Origin: Trichomonas vaginalis G3 | Taxonomy: Eukaryota > Parabasalia > Trichomonadida > Trichomonadidae | Direction: 5' to 3' | DNA length: 64,000 bases | Assembly (NCBI RefSeq): GCF_026262505.1 | Contig: NC_067203.1 | Coordinates: 20,999,411-21,063,410, forward strand | In this document: one piece after another, positions 9,429-20,711 of the stretch | Position numbering within the stretch: position 1 is the stretch's first letter | Layout of the letters: each line of letters opens with the position of its first letter | Position numbers and translations under genes: made by a program | The notes under the pieces: generated by a model | Seen by the model: the letters and a program-made list of their open reading frames with translations, nothing else | Told to the model about the DNA's origin: nothing | Databases searched by the model: none

Positions 9429-9665
9429 TTATAACTCTCTTCCTTTCTCCAACTCTTCTAACTTCTTCCTAAGTTTAGCAATGTTGTCCTCATGAAGTTT
9501 AATCTTTCTCAAAATTCCTTCTTTATCTAATGGTTGCTTTATCTTTCTAAACTGAACTCTACCATCCTTCATAGTATGAATGTAAAAACCTTCTGGAATA
9601 GTTCCTGATTTAATGTATTCTACCAAGAACTTTTGTTTCATTGCTTCAGTGACTTTATTTGTCAT
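9429..9665 (-). CDS. small coiled-coil protein
   Basis: A 78-residue protein starting MTNKVTEAMKQKF. The first half holds a pattern (GFYIHTMKDGRVQFRK) that recurs in the product of 11786-12218 (GIQHPFYYVSQSKDGKIYVRK). The second half is a charged coiled coil. A decayed copy is in element D at 48106-48340. The ATG at 9665 is chosen over a non-ATG codon upstream. Function unknown. Confidence 0.65.
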   Translation of the reverse strand: MTNKVTEAMKQKFLVEYIKSGTIPEGFYIHTMKDGRVQFRKIKQPLDKEGILRKIKLHEDNIAKLRKKLEELEKGREL

Positions 9666-9714
9666 TTCAATCAAATAAAAATTTTAATATTAAATAAAAA
9701 GAACGTTATTTTTT

Positions 9715-10155
9715 TCAGTAAGGAAACGCAGGAGTTTTACGATTTATTTGAGGAGTAGGTTCTGGTTTAAATGTTCGAGTCGGTTTAGGAGTTGACTTTT
9801 GAACAGGAGTTTGTACTTTCATAGGTTCAGGAGTCATTGAAGGTTTTGCTTGTGAAGGTGTCGGAGTTTGTTTAACTTCAGCTACTTCAGTATTATTTAC
9901 AACATTTGCTTTGTTTCTTTTCAACATCATAACTGCTCCTGCTGTAGCTAGCAAACCTAGTGGGAGACCATATCTTATATAAGGACTTGACCAAATGCTA
10001 TTTTTGACAGGAGCTGGTGGAACACCTAACCTTGGTGAGACTGCTCTTTGCCATTGTGCAGCTCGTAAGAAATATTCAATAGGTGCTCCATAATCGTTTG
10101 GTAAAGTTTGTTTCATAGATGGTGAAGGTTCACGAGAGCTTGATGAAGAACTCAT
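9715..10155 (-). CDS. single-pass membrane protein, proline/threonine-rich
   Basis: A 146-residue protein. Residues 1-10 are serine-rich, a hydrophobic segment (YGLPLGLLATAGAVMML) spans about 62-78, and the remainder is rich in P, T and K. A membrane anchor with a long disordered tail suits a virion membrane or vertex protein, or one that perturbs host membranes during exit; this is inference. It lies just downstream of the capsid gene on the same strand, 77 bases away. Confidence 0.65.
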   Translation of the reverse strand: MSSSSSSREPSPSMKQTLPNDYGAPIEYFLRAAQWQRAVSPRLGVPPAPVKNSIWSSPYIRYGLPLGLLATAGAVMMLKRNKANVVNNTEVAEVKQTPTPSQAKPSMTPEPMKVQTPVQKSTPKPTRTFKPEPTPQINRKTPAFPY

Positions 10156-10232
10156 TTATAAGCTTTAAAAATAAACGTTCATCCTTTATTCCTCACTGTC
10201 GTCCGTAGCTAAGTTATAGTCATCTAATCTTA

Positions 10233-11758
10233 TTATGGGGATGCCATTAGCACGCACCTGAATGGCAAAGCAACAATCCTCATAAATCCAATAAGTGGCT
10301 TTGGTACATTTTCAGTTGCTAGTTCAATAGGTCCTTTAACAGACAATTTGTATGTTATTGGAGCAGTAGATGTTTGACCTTGCTGGAAGCAAAAGTCCAC
10401 TTCTGTTGGAAAACCACATAAGAAATGTGTGTTGTCATAGCTATCCCATTTATGTTCCACACTACCATCATCCACCAATGACCTCATAACATCTTCATTA
10501 AATCCTATCATATCATTGTTTGTATTGCAGGCGTTCGCAACCATTTCATAAAATACAGGTCCATATGATTTTTCAGGTTCTGCAGGCATATTTCCATAAG
10601 CTCCCATGGAAAGCTGAAGATATTTAAACTTAGGGTTCTCAAAATTAACATAATAGTTGTCTTTCTTTCTAAATAGTGCCCAAATACTTTTAACATTAAT
10701 AGGCGTATAAGCTGCTGTAAATGTTGCACTTGAACTATCTGTATTCTTTGAGAATGAACCGTCCATAGGAATCCAATCCATAACTTTAACAGGAAAACAT
10801 AAAGCCTCGTTTGTATAATGTTCTACAAGTTCTGTATAAATGTTAGGGTCTAAAAAGGAATGACTTTGGATGAATAAAACATTCATTAAAATCCATCTTT
10901 GTTCGAAATAGTTGCTGGGTTACAGTTGTAATAGTAACTGTTCCACTAGCTTCTACTGCCTTCGTTATCATAGTGAATGGTTCATTCCATGGAACAAATT
11001 TATTTGTCGGTGGATTTGAATCTGAAGCAAATGCAACTTTAAGAGTTGGATTGAAAGCAATGATATCATTTACAGATATAGATGTGCATTGTAAGGCGTC
11101 GCTACTGAACTTTACTTTAAGCTGAATGTTTCCTGCAAAAGCTGGAATAAATCGAATAGCTTCTAATGGAAGGAATCTTCTAACAGGAATTCTTAAACGA
11201 AGCTTAAAATCAAATGATTTTCCTGCTGTAATTGGACCACTAACAATTTGTCCTGTTCTGCATGTTCCCGAATGACTCCATACATCTTCATGTCGAGTCT
11301 TTGAGAAAACATCTACTTTCTTATTTGTTCGGTAGTTTGTGAGTTTGAAGTTATATATGCTTCTTCTCTTGCGTTGTCTGAGAATATACGATACGACCAT
11401 TTGCAAGGATTTGATAGCCAGCAACTGCATAGAAAGCGTCATCGAAACCAATCCAAAATCCTGGTGGGTTTGTTTTATTGGAACCTGAACCAATTTCTTT
11501 ATCTACAATAAATTGACCTTCCATTTTATACGTAATGAATGTATTGTAAAGGTCCAACATATTTTCACCAGGAGGTGAGAGATTGAATGTTACCCATGTG
11601 TTATCTTTAGCAGTTCCAGGTTGTGATGGAATCTTTGCGTCAGAATATTTTCTATTAGTGTCACCAATTTGAACTGCATTGTCTATGATATCGAAATATG
11701 AGCGAATCTGATGAATATGCTCTGCTGGAGTAAATTCGTTTAGCTGTTCGTTCTGCAT
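10233..11758 (-). pseudogene. double-jelly-roll major capsid protein, fossil
   Basis: Major capsid protein gene. Recognisable parts are an N-terminal strand block (FWIGFDDAFYAVAGYQI), a KLRLRIPVRRFLPLEAIRF block and an AGNIQLKVKF block. The same order appears in the capsid gene of element B (GIFYVGYQYAPEVFMGYKI, KLKLRVPLSSF, AGKISIELTP). Comparison between A and B is the basis for the call; the double jelly roll is the established Polinton capsid fold. Broken, about two breaks. Confidence 0.8.
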
Positions 11759-11785
11759 GTATTTACTTCAGATAAAAATATCTAT

Positions 11786-12218
11786 TTACTTCATTATTCT
11801 CACTCTTCTTCTTGGCATTCGTGGTGGAAGTTGTTTCTTGACATTTTCAATGAACTGTACATTCTCTTTTGTCTCAACTTCTTTCACTGGTGGGTCAGGG
11901 TTCTTTGACTCGGTTTGTTTTTCAATGAAATTCACGAACTTTGCAATAAGCTCTTGGTTCGTTATTGAAAGTACATCTGGCTTCTTTTCTTTGGTTCTTT
12001 TGGTGGCTCAGTTTGAACAGAAGGTTTATATGGGCTTCGTGGACTTCACCCTTGCCATGCACCTTAATGTTGTCGCTTTCTGCATTCGCTAATGGAACCT
12101 TTCTTTTTCTTACATATATTTTACCATCTTTACTCTGACTTACGTAATAGAAAGGATGTTGTATTCCTCTGGCGTCATTTAATATAATAGACTCTCGTTC
12201 TGATTTTGACAAGCTCAT
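11786..12218 (-). pseudogene. small basic protein next to the capsid gene, fossil
   Basis: The N-terminal part shares the PFYYVSQSKDGKIYVRKRKVP pattern (in shortened form KDGxxxxRK) with the small gene at 9429, so the two are probably paralogues. The C-terminal part is proline- and lysine-rich and ends with a basic RMPRRRVRI tail. It is 28 bases upstream of the capsid start on the same strand. Broken, about one or two breaks. Function unknown; a DNA- or capsid-binding role would fit the basic tail. Confidence 0.5.
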
Positions 12219-12263
12219 TTTACATCGGTTAAAGTTTTAATTTTGTTTTTTATCTGCAGTCAA

Positions 12264-12540
12264 ATGACTCAGACAAGCCCTACGGACAAGACCCAAGGGG
12301 TCATAGATGTTGAAGCATTGAAGAAAGAAATTCGCGAGCAAATTTTATCCGAACTGAAGGAACAAAACAAGAACAAAGCCAGAGAGACCAAAGAGAAAAC
12401 TTAGTGAAAAACAACTAGCTGCATTAGCTGCTGGAAGACAAAAGAACCCACGTTTGCTGGCAAAGAAAGCTAGAGAAGAAGCAAAAGCAAAGAAGAACAA
12501 AAGCTAAAGAAGCTGAACAAAGAAAGAGTAAATGGTTTAT
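12264..12540 (+). pseudogene. small lysine-rich protein, fossil
   Basis: Short gene divergent from 11786-12218, starting MTQTSPTDKTQGVIDVEALK. A short helix is followed by LSEKQLAALAAGRQKNPR, a motif of the kind seen in basic, probably nucleic-acid-binding small proteins of large DNA viruses, and a lysine/alanine-rich tail. Broken, about one or two breaks. Confidence 0.45.
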
Positions 12541-12572
12541 TTTATCGGAATTAAATGTATAGACAAATACCT

Positions 12573-13385
12573 TTAATGTTGCGTTCAGTAGTGAAAACCC
12601 TGACGTCAAAATAAAGGGGAACAGAGTAACGTTTAAGTTTCCAACAGACTGGATTGTGAACATAAATGAAGAGAAGTACATTGGCATAACATCTATGTAT
12701 ATAACACGTGCTTTCAGAAAGGTTGACTTTATACTTCAAGTCGAGATAGAAAATGACGAACAGTCTTTAAGCGCCCAAAACATTCACATATACAAATACT
12801 TTAAAGACGATACAACATTGTTGCAATGTATGATTTCATTTAATGAGATGTTCGAGAAAAAGTTCAACATTGAAGTACAAACTTTACAGCCTTTACGTGA
12901 GTTTCTTGCACAACTGAAGGAAGAAGGTAGTCGGCCACAACTTATAGACTTTCATTATGAATTTAATGAAAATGAAGATGGAACTCATGACTGTCAGTTT
13001 GTTGTATTCTCACCATTCAATGAAGTAGCTAAAGAGAAAGAAATCCATTACGTATAAGGTTTCAAATCTCTGAACCAAGTGATGATTTCAAGAATGTTTT
13101 CAATTATGATGCAATGCTTCGAGGAAAAATGAATTTTCAAAGATTGTAACACTGGCATTTGGGATAGAAAGCAAGCTATATTATATTCAAACTTAAGTAA
13201 GGGAGTTGAAAATGAGTTCATTGGTCATACAAGAACTTCACCACTTCCTAACCTAAATACTATAAATTAACTGGCTTCAATCGTGAGTTTTGGATAGACA
13301 TGTTCTCACTCATGACCATAACGCCCAGTGTTCTTACCTCCAGACCATAAGGACTGTCTCTAACATTGAAGCACAACTCTTAAAC
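12573..13385 (+). pseudogene. minor capsid (penton-like) candidate, fossil
   Basis: Plus-strand coding remnant whose best-preserved block is 12656-13057 (133 residues). A later block contains AILYSNLSKGVENEFIGHTR, which follows the pattern of a structural protein found in other Polintons (a surface strand block before the C-terminal sheet). Assignment to the minor capsid or penton group is inference. Broken, about four breaks. Confidence 0.45.
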
Positions 13386-13429
13386 TCTACCATCGCAGTA
13401 TTGTAAAATCTACGCTAGCTTTATTTTTA

Positions 13430-13555
13430 TCACGAATGACCTCATTGCTGACAAAAATAAATGACCTCATTCATGATCTCATTGCTGACCTCATTCATGA
13501 CCTCATTCATGACCTCATTGCTGACAAAAATAAATGACCTCAGAACTTCAACTTA
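13430..13555. repeat. short tandem repeats between convergent genes
   Basis: Iterations of TGACCTCATTCATGACCTCA and CATTGCTGACAAAAATAAATG. It lies between the 3' ends of the capsid-side plus-strand gene and the minus-strand polymerase. Similar 'GACAAAAATAAATG' pieces occur at other gene borders of element A. Confidence 0.7.
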
Positions 13556-13629
13556 CGAATAAAGCTTGTTTTAGTCGTTATTGAGAATTAAACTTTTCAG
13601 CAAAGCAAGGACTAGAAGACTTACATAAG

Positions 13630-16600
13630 TCAAATCCAATCTTGACCGTCATAAAGTGCTTTGTAAAGTTTCATTAAACTGAACTCAGAGTCTTTGTCAT
13701 ATGTTCCTTGCGGAACCATTAACCCTTTATCTTCATCATAGAAACACTGAACAGAGTCAGGAAACATTTCATTAGCGGTTAAAGCAATAACATCTTGCTT
13801 CACGCCTTTCATTCTGCAGTGAATGCAAACTTCATTTAAATCATTCGTGAGTAAGTCTATGTAAGTCTTCTTTCCACAAAATATTGACTTGTATGCTAAA
13901 CTTTGTTTTCCAGGTGTTATTTCTGCGAAGTCGCTATGAAACTGACCAAGGTTTTTTACCAATGAGAACTCTTCCATAACGTTTCTCAAACTCTTCAGCT
14001 AAACGAGGATATCTTCATTGTAGAGATGCATACTGTCGGTATCGCTATAAAAGATGTCCATTCCTAAGTCTTCAGCAGTACAGAATACTTCACACATTAT
14101 TCTCTTCGACATAGATAGAATGTTAACACCAAGTGGACAGAAGTTAAAGTGTCTGCAAATGCTTTTCGTTAGCTTGAAAATAGTTTTATCTGAACCATCC
14201 AAACCTTCGAACTTCACTATATGGTTGTAGTTTCTGATGGCATATCTTATAGCATCTTGTCATTTACTATGGTTATTTTTTGACTCAATAGGAGATAGAA
14301 TAGTTTTGCCATAAATACTGTTCAGAATGAGCTTATATATTTTCTTGTAAAGGATTTCCTTCTTTCTTATACTTTAACCTTAACTCAAACAACTTCTTTA
14401 CTTCTCATCTTATTCTAATATCTCTGTTTCCATCGTAATAGTATCCTTGCAACACTTCACATTTGACACCTTGATATTTTATGAGGTCTTGTAATGTTAT
14501 ATGGTCAACATACATGAGACAGCAAGTGTTTGAACTTCTGGGAACGTTAAGTTCTGGATTTAGTTCAGGGTCACAAACTATTAAAGGAAAGTGTCTATGT
14601 ATTCCAATCTCTGTTATCTTAATGAGAACAAAGAAGCCGGACATAAACTTTTCACCAATGGGTTCCTTTTGGTCGTCATCGAATAAATGTCTCATGAGAT
14701 ACTCTGTGCTTAACATTTCTTTCTTCATAACCTTTGGAATACCTTCTAAAGTATAAAGTCTTGCTATAGCTGAAGGATATAATGAAACAGCGTCAAAGTC
14801 AGCAATGAGTTTCTTTTCGCTCTTTTGTTTAATGTTATCTGACAACATACATCTTCCACCTTGAATGCATCTCGAAATAAATTCTCTTGGTTTATTTGAG
14901 AGGTCATAAAGATTTCCATTCGGGAAGTATACTCTGTTCTCAAACAATTTGTTAGCAATAGAACAAATACTAACGTAGTCATAAACGTTTAAATCAAATT
15001 CTTTCAATATGTCATTGCGGAACTTAACAAAACCTTCTCTTAAAATTCTTACATCTTGTTTGCAATAAAATGTGCTATACTTTTCTAAGTCGAAGTGGTT
15101 CTCATCTATTCTGCAACCTTTGATGGAATCTATGTTTTTCATGAATGTATCTGCATCCCGGATAAACTTACACGCTTCAGAAATGACACCAGTTCTGTTG
15201 TCATTTGCTAACAAAGTACTGCTGTAGTAGTTGTATGGAAATACTTCTTTCGGTCCTGTTTGTAAGTTAAACATAGCAGGAAATAGTTTAAGCTTCTTAT
15301 TTATAACACTGTAAGAGTCTTTTATAATAATTGCCCTTCCTTTATATAAGCCAGTTATTTGCATTGTTCGTGAACCTTTAATGATGGGAGTTCCTTTCAC
15401 TTCTGTCATGTGTCTTAAGATGAAGTTTATATCATAACTGAGGTTATGGAAATATATTAAACTCTTGTCAGGAAGTCGTTCCAAAAATTCTGTTGCACAG
15501 TTCTGACCCCAAATGCTTTCACTCACTGAACCATCTTCACTGTCGTAACATATGTTAAAAGCTTTATGAAAGCCATCGGTACTGCACTCAAAGTCAGCAA
15601 AGAAAACGTGCTCAGGAATGAACTTGCACTTATTTTTATTTACTTCTTTTGACTCGGCTTTCTTCTTCAGTTGTACACAATACTTTGGAGCATATGTCAA
15701 ATCTTTTAAATGGTGCAAGGTTCTGTTTATATAAGTCAGTCGTATATGTGAAAAGTTCTCCATAAGAAATAGGTTCGAAATATTTGCACTCCCACAATGT
15801 TTTCATAACATCCCATAGCGGTGTTGTTCTATCATAACGAACTACATATTTATTTCTCTCTCTTTGTATAAATCTTCATCTGTTTCTCAATGTTCATTCC
15901 ACCACACTCCTTCAAGATTTCTATATAGTTGCGAATGAAATATGTTGTCATTGGTAATCTTTCATTTAGCATGTAGTGGTCTTCAACAAGAAGTAAGTCA
16001 ATAGTTCGAACAGTTTCACATTCTTTTGGTATGTATCTCTTTATTTCATTATGTCTTGAGTCATTGAAATAACAATGGTAACATTAAATGCTATACCTGT
16101 TGCGTCAGAAATTTCTTGTACTTTACTTTGAGGAAAGTCTCTAACACGAATGACTTCTCTCATGTGGTCAATAGTTTCTTCATTTACTCCAGCCTGAATG
16201 CAAGCATAAACGAAACAATTGTCTTCTGTCATAAGTGTTGCAGTTCTTTTGTTCAGTTCATTGAAGATTTGGTAGCGTTCAAGATTTATAGGTAATGTGC
16301 AAAGATACTTCCAGAACTGACCGCTTCTCTTCTTATAAAACTTCTTTTCACCATTATCTTTCCAAAAGCTTTCTATAAGTGCTGGGTTTCCTGTTTGCTT
16401 AAGAGCTTCCAAAATGGCTTTCTGGTCATTTGTCAGTGTGCTTTCATCTCTATATGGTCTCTTTTTTGGTTTGCCTTTCTTTACACTGACATCGTTAAGC
16501 CTTCATATTCTGTTAAATCATACATCTTTATTTCAGTAAGATTCTTTATGTTTGTCAAGAAGAAGTCATAGTGCATTTCAACAATACCTGCAGCATTTGC

Positions 16601-17280
16601 TTCTATCTCTGATATAAAGTTCTCCTTCAAGAGCTGATGTAGTAATGTTCCAATATTATTGAGGTTTAAGCGTAGAACATTCATACTTTCCACCAAGTTT
16701 ATAACATACCATCCATCTTGTTGTGGAGTTTATTTTAATTTCTCTAAGAGTCTCATGAAAACCTTACCGAAATGTTTGTGTAAGTAGTCTCTGTTTGGTT
16801 CATCTAAAGCTTCGATGTTAAAGTCAATGAGTCTATTGCCTGACTTAACATTCTCTTCCTATTCTCTTCATCTTTCTTTAACCATCTCTCACCTTCTTTT
16901 GGTTTGTCGTCAATGGAACGAATGACATCGTTAGCTTTGCGAACTTGTTCTATAGCGCTCTTAAACATCTCTCTTCTCTGTTGTTTCAGTGTGTCGTCTC
17001 TTCTTCTTGTTTCACCAACGTTTGCATTTGTTATGTCAAACATTTCTCTTCTTACTTCATGAGGTACTGAACGTCTATGATATAAGTCAATAGCAACGTC
17101 ATTTAAAGGAAATGCTCTTGCATGGACTTCGTCCTCGCCGCGTTGCGGCTTTATGAACTCATGAATTCTATCATAACTTATTGCACCATTGTAGTCATTG
17201 AGGATGTCAGCGAGTGCTTTTTTGTTTGTTGCGTAATGCTTTGCAACATCTATATTAGCTTTCTGTAAGAAGTTGTTTTA
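13630..17280 (-). pseudogene. protein-primed family B DNA polymerase, fossil
   Basis: Replicative polymerase of the Polinton. Parts in order: a charged N-terminal region (about 16.4-17.3 kb); a block with DNCFVYACIQAG that also has a counterpart in the polymerase of element C and recalls a cysteine-protease-like motif; exonuclease blocks FFADFEC, YFHNLSYDINF and YCKQDVRIL; palm motif A LIADFDAVSLYPSAI; and motif C FYSDTDSM. Protein-primed PolB replicates linear DNA from a terminal protein (established). A double hairpin lies within its N-terminal coding part at 17124. Broken, about six to eight breaks; the exact start was not identified. Confidence 0.85.
17124..17149. repeat. tandem double hairpin inside the PolB gene
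   Basis: GGACTTCGTCC and GCCGCGTTGCGGC, two bases apart, followed by TTTATGAA. On the coding strand it reads FIKPQRGEDEVHA. The same structure, frame and flanks occur at 24465-24490 and, with changed stems, at 29054-29079. Confidence 0.85.
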
Positions 17281-17405
17281 TTTCGAGTGTTCTAACTTAG
17301 ACAACTTCCGATACATCTTTAGTAGGAAATAAAAAAATATTTTTTGAAAAAATTAGATTAGATTTTTTAAGTTATTTTTCAAAATAATTTAATATTTTTA
17401 TTTTA

Positions 17406-17880
17406 ATGAAACACATGCAAGATTGCAAGTTCTTTTCATACAATGCTCTCGCTACTGCCATCAAGAATGAGTTCAATAATGCTTCAAAGTTAATGTTATC
17501 TTTAACAAGAAGTTTGTGAAAGAATCTAAGTTTGGTCAGTATGTCAGACCATTAGCTATCGTCATTGACCGCAAACGTTATACTTCACAAGAGTTAGCAG
17601 TAGTTTTGAAACAAAAGAGTTTCTTCGTGAATGTCAAAGATACTCATTATACTGTCATAAAGAACTCTAATATTGACTTCTTCAGTATTGCTTTAAATCT
17701 TTCCGAACAGAAAGAATATAAGAAGGGTGAAACAAATTGTGAAATATTATCCTTCATCTCTGAAGACAAATAACGAACAAAGATGTTATACAGAAATTCT
17801 TACCAAAGGTTGAAGAAGCTTCTATTGACATTGACGAAGGAAGTGAAATGGTTGAAGAAATAGACCCTGAAGCTATTTAA
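17406..17880 (+). pseudogene. hypothetical replication-module gene, fossil
   Basis: Plus-strand gene convergent with the KilA-N gene and divergent from PolB, starting MKHMQDCKFFSYNALATAIK. It ends with an acidic tail (EEIDPEAI) similar to the tail of the element B gene 35194-35613 (IDIDPEMF), which also sits next to the replication gene. A single-stranded-DNA-binding role would suit the position and acidic tail but is only a guess. Broken, about two breaks. Confidence 0.45.
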
Positions 17881-17896
17881 GCAAAAAATTTTTTTT

Positions 17897-17942
17897 GGTG
17901 AAGAGGTGAGATCTCACCCGTTTTTTCACCTCTTTTTCACCT
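17897..17942. repeat. AGATCT cassette, type 1
   Basis: GGTGAAG then GGTGAGATCTCACC then repeated TTCACC arms. It lies between two convergent 3' ends, 17 bases from one stop codon and 31 from the other, compatible with a bidirectional 3'-end element. Confidence 0.85.
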
Positions 17943-17972
17943 CATTCTCTCTTCGTTAATGTTGTCGTGACT

Positions 17973-18799
17973 TTATTCTTCCTCTTTGAAGTTATCGAAA
18001 TATTCTGTTATTTTTTCCTTCAGTAATGTTAAGTCTTCTTTGAATGTAAGTATTGTGCAACCTTTGATGTCATAGTGTGTTTGAGGAAGAGTATTTTGGA
18101 CAATTTCCTTTATTTGTTCATTCGGTGTCATTGAAATCGGTAAGTTTTCACGATAGAACCAGTTTCTGTCAGATTTGTAAATCTTAGCTAAGTCGTAAAA
18201 GCTCTTGTTGTTTCTTCTGACTAAATGCAACATAACCATATCTTTATCTTCTTCTTTCTCCAACTCTTCAGTATATATCATATACTTATAACTCTTTTCC
18301 TTTCCTTTTGGTACTGAACGCGGTATTCTTTTCTGTATGCTTTTGTCTTTGGATTCAATGACTTCATCTTTTGCTTGAAGTTTCTTTTCCATCTCTCCAC
18401 GTTCTGCTTTATATAGTTCATCTAACATCATGAAAATTAACAAGCATAACGAGGTGAAGCCCATATTGCTACAGCGTTTACTAAAAGTCTATGAACATAA
18501 TAACCTTTCAAACCAGGAGCCAAATTCTTGCGATTTTCATACGGAATCTCTTCTCTCGGTTTTCCGAGGGAAGCAATCATATGTGGAAATTCTTCTAAAA
18601 GTTCTTTTGTCTGTTGGTTTTCAAACCAATGATATGCTTGCTTTGTAGAACGAAGAGCATTCATTATACTTTGCATTTGGTACATGTCATCTTTGACTGA
18701 ACGAATGAGACGTAACTGTTTGTTATACTGTATGTACTCGTATTCTTCATTTATAGCTTCATGGACTATAACTGTTGTTGTGTTCTCTAATGTTGACAT
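17973..18799 (-). pseudogene. KilA-N domain protein (BRO-like), fossil
   Basis: The N-terminal half is a KilA-N domain: it begins with an IVHEAINEEYEYIQYNKQ block and ends YVHRLLVNAVAIWASPRYA, the hallmark helix of this family of DNA-binding domains known from phages, large DNA viruses and trichomonads. The C-terminal half (KYMIYTEELE, then a MVMLHLVRRNNKSFYDLAK block) resembles the C-terminal domains of baculovirus BRO-like proteins. It probably regulates element or host genes. Scraps of this gene occur at 56955 and 57896 in the satellite array. Broken, about one break. Confidence 0.75.
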
Positions 18800-18810
18800 T
18801 ACTGTCTTTA

Positions 18811-18842
18811 CATACAAAATAAAAAATAAATAAAAATAAAAC
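18811..18842 (-). promoter_or_regulatory. T-rich promoter-like tract
   Basis: On the minus strand TTTTATTTTTATTTATTTTT then TATTTTGTATG, ending about 12 bases before the KilA-N start. Near-identical tracts precede the starts at 19454, 20609 and 38351, so it is a shared upstream element of these genes. Confidence 0.6.
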
Positions 18843-18885
18843 TAACTTTATTTCTGACTTTCACAAAAGACCAAAAATAAACGCT

Positions 18886-19454
18886 TTACATGTATTTTTC
18901 AGCAACTTCGTCAAATAATTTTATAGCTTTATCTATCTCATCTACTTCAAACGTTTCTTTACCTTTCGTGGGAGCACCATACATTTTCTCAAAACTTCAA
19001 GCAGTTCTGTTTCAGCAGCTTCATATCATTAACAAACACAACCTTGACTCTATTGACTGTACTGTCATATCTTTGAGTTATATTATATGTCTTCCTATCT
19101 TATATCTTTTTGTGTTGAAGTCCTTCGGTTTCTGAACGATGTAAAGTAAGCCTTCACTGCAACGTTCCGTATCGAATGAACCATATGTTATGAAGTTATA
19201 TCCAACAACTGGGTCTAACCATAACAAAAACTATTGGTATAGAGACTTTTGTCTATAAGATATGCTCTTGTTCCATGAAATGCTACTGATATCATAAGCT
19301 CAGGATTTCTTGTCAAAATTTTCTGAGTTGAAGCATTTCTAACCCAGTCGTTTGTTTTCTTTCCAGATGGAGATATAATGTCTGACAAAGAATATTTGTT
19401 GTATTTCTTTGAGTATCTTACGTTTAAATCACCTATTCTAACCACTTTGGTCAT
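18886..19454 (-). pseudogene. KilA-N/MSV199-like protein with T5orf172-type domain, fossil
   Basis: The N-terminal part matches the start of KilA-N/MSV199 domains (YSLSDIISPSGKKTNDWVRN). The C-terminal part has a GLLYIVQ...YKIGRH pattern followed by QRYDS and VVFVNDM, the signature of T5orf172 domains of the GIY-YIG nuclease superfamily. KilA-N plus T5orf172 is a known architecture of large DNA viruses. It could nick or bind DNA sequence-specifically. Broken, about three breaks. Confidence 0.65.
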
Positions 19455-19507
19455 TGTCTATTCTTTCTAACTGTTTCAAACTCAATGTTTGTCATTACTG
19501 TCTTTAC

Positions 19508-19541
19508 ATACAAAATAAAAAAAAATAAATAAAAATAAAAT
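19508..19541 (-). promoter_or_regulatory. T-rich promoter-like tract
   Basis: Same tract as at 18811-18842 (TTTTATTTTTATTTATTTTT with TATTTTGTATG), here about 50 bases upstream of the ATG at 19454. The GTATGTAAAGACAGTAATG that follows is shared with the KilA-N gene, so the two leaders are duplicates. Confidence 0.55.
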
Positions 19542-19607
19542 TAGCGTTATTTTTTCTAACTAATGAAATTCATTATTTTTGTGCTGAATTCAATAAAAAT
19601 AATTTTT

Positions 19608-19676
19608 AGGTGAAGAGGTGAGATCTCACCTTTTTTTCACCTAATTTTTCACCTCTTTTTTCACCTCTTTTTTCAC
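19608..19676. repeat. AGATCT cassette, type 1, extended arm
   Basis: AGGTGAAG, then GGTGAGATCTCACC, then four repeated TTTTTTCACCTC-type arms. The outermost arm overlaps the stop codon of the gene at 19673. The matching site in the B/C lineage (37368) has type 2 arms with the same GTGCTGAATTCAATAAAAAT flank. Confidence 0.85.
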
Positions 19677-20609
19677 AAGCGTTTTACATGAATTGTACGA
19701 TGTATATTTGAAATCCTAAACAATTTCGTAGCTTCAATTTCTTCTTTAGTACATCGAATGTTTTAATCATGCCGAAAGTCTCTTTATATTTCTTCTTGAC
19801 GTCAGACAGAAGGAAATCTTCTGCAGTTGGATAGTTTTTGTTCAGAAATGTCAACATATCCATTTTATCTTCTGCTGGCTTTTCTGCTTCTTTCTTTAAG
19901 TCTGCATAGTCGTTTCGCATTCTTTCTATCTCTTTGACTGAGTAGTTATATTTCTTATTGCTGCTTTACATTTTGAACATTGCGGATTCATTTTTGCGTT
20001 ATACATTGAAATAAAACCAGCTAGAACAACTAAGGCGTCAATGGTTTTTTTAACTCAAAAGCTGCTGGTTTTAACTGTTCATGCCATACCTTACCTCTTC
20101 TATCTTTATCTCTTATTTCCCAAACACATTTTGCAACTAATGAAAAAGTTATCGTATGTCTTAAACTCCACCGATTTATATATGTCAGAAATATTTTTAT
20201 AAACCATGTCGCAATCTTTGTCCATAACTTTATGGTTGCAATGATATCCTAGAAACTCATAATTTACTTTACGTATGAATTTCTTTATTTCTACTGAGTC
20301 AGTCGGTTTCACTTCTATTTCGTCGAATTCAGGAATAGTTAGTTTTTGCTGTTGGATTTCAGGCAATTTGGGTAAATGGTCAATAATGTCCTGCATTTCA
20401 TAAAGATACTGTTCATTTTGTTTCATCTTTCGCACTACAGTCTAAATTACTTGTTAAAAGTTCTTGCTTTATCTTCTGGATTTCTGTTTCAAAAGTATAT
20501 GAAGAAGGAATAAAGCTTTTCATCTCTACCAACATTGACGTAGGATTCATGACTAGCGAGTTTGTGCTGTAGTTGTTTGAATTGTTGTTGTGCCGATTGT
20601 TGAAATCAT
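19673..20609 (-). pseudogene. conserved Polinton hypothetical gene, fossil
   Basis: Homologue of 37413-38351. Shared features are an asparagine/threonine-rich start (MISTIGTTTIQT), a DIIDHLPKLP block, a YHCNHKVMDKDC segment, a C-x2-C pair (CSKCKAAIRKYNYS) and a C-terminus ending HVKRL. The cysteines may bind zinc. Its constant place beside the integrase in A suggests a core role. Broken, about four breaks. Family not recognised. Confidence 0.6.
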
Positions 20610-20617
20610 ATCTTTTA

Positions 20618-20649
20618 TACAAAATAAAAAAATAAATAAAAATAAAATT
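20618..20649 (-). promoter_or_regulatory. T-rich promoter-like tract
   Basis: Same tract as at 18811, ending about 10 bases before the ATG at 20609, with TTTTATTTTGTATAAAAG. The homologous gene at 38351 has the same tract and spacing, so both tract and gene are conserved between element lineages. Confidence 0.6.
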
Positions 20650-20711
20650 AGCGTTATTTTTCTATCTTAAGGAAATTCATGAAAATTCACGAGAAAGCTA
20701 AAGCAATCTGA

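Larger units (their letters stand above)
8817..9445. repeat. left TIR of element A
   Basis: Inverted copy of 29672-30295. It contains a terminal hairpin, subterminal CACTAACGA-type short repeats, a complete small gene and one AGATCT cassette. The match ends inside the last codons of the neighbouring genes at both ends. Confidence 0.9.

Noticed and set aside
11757-12092. Plus-strand phenylalanine-rich frame opposite the gene upstream of the capsid
   Set aside because: Antisense of a coding remnant with a consistent basic protein pattern.
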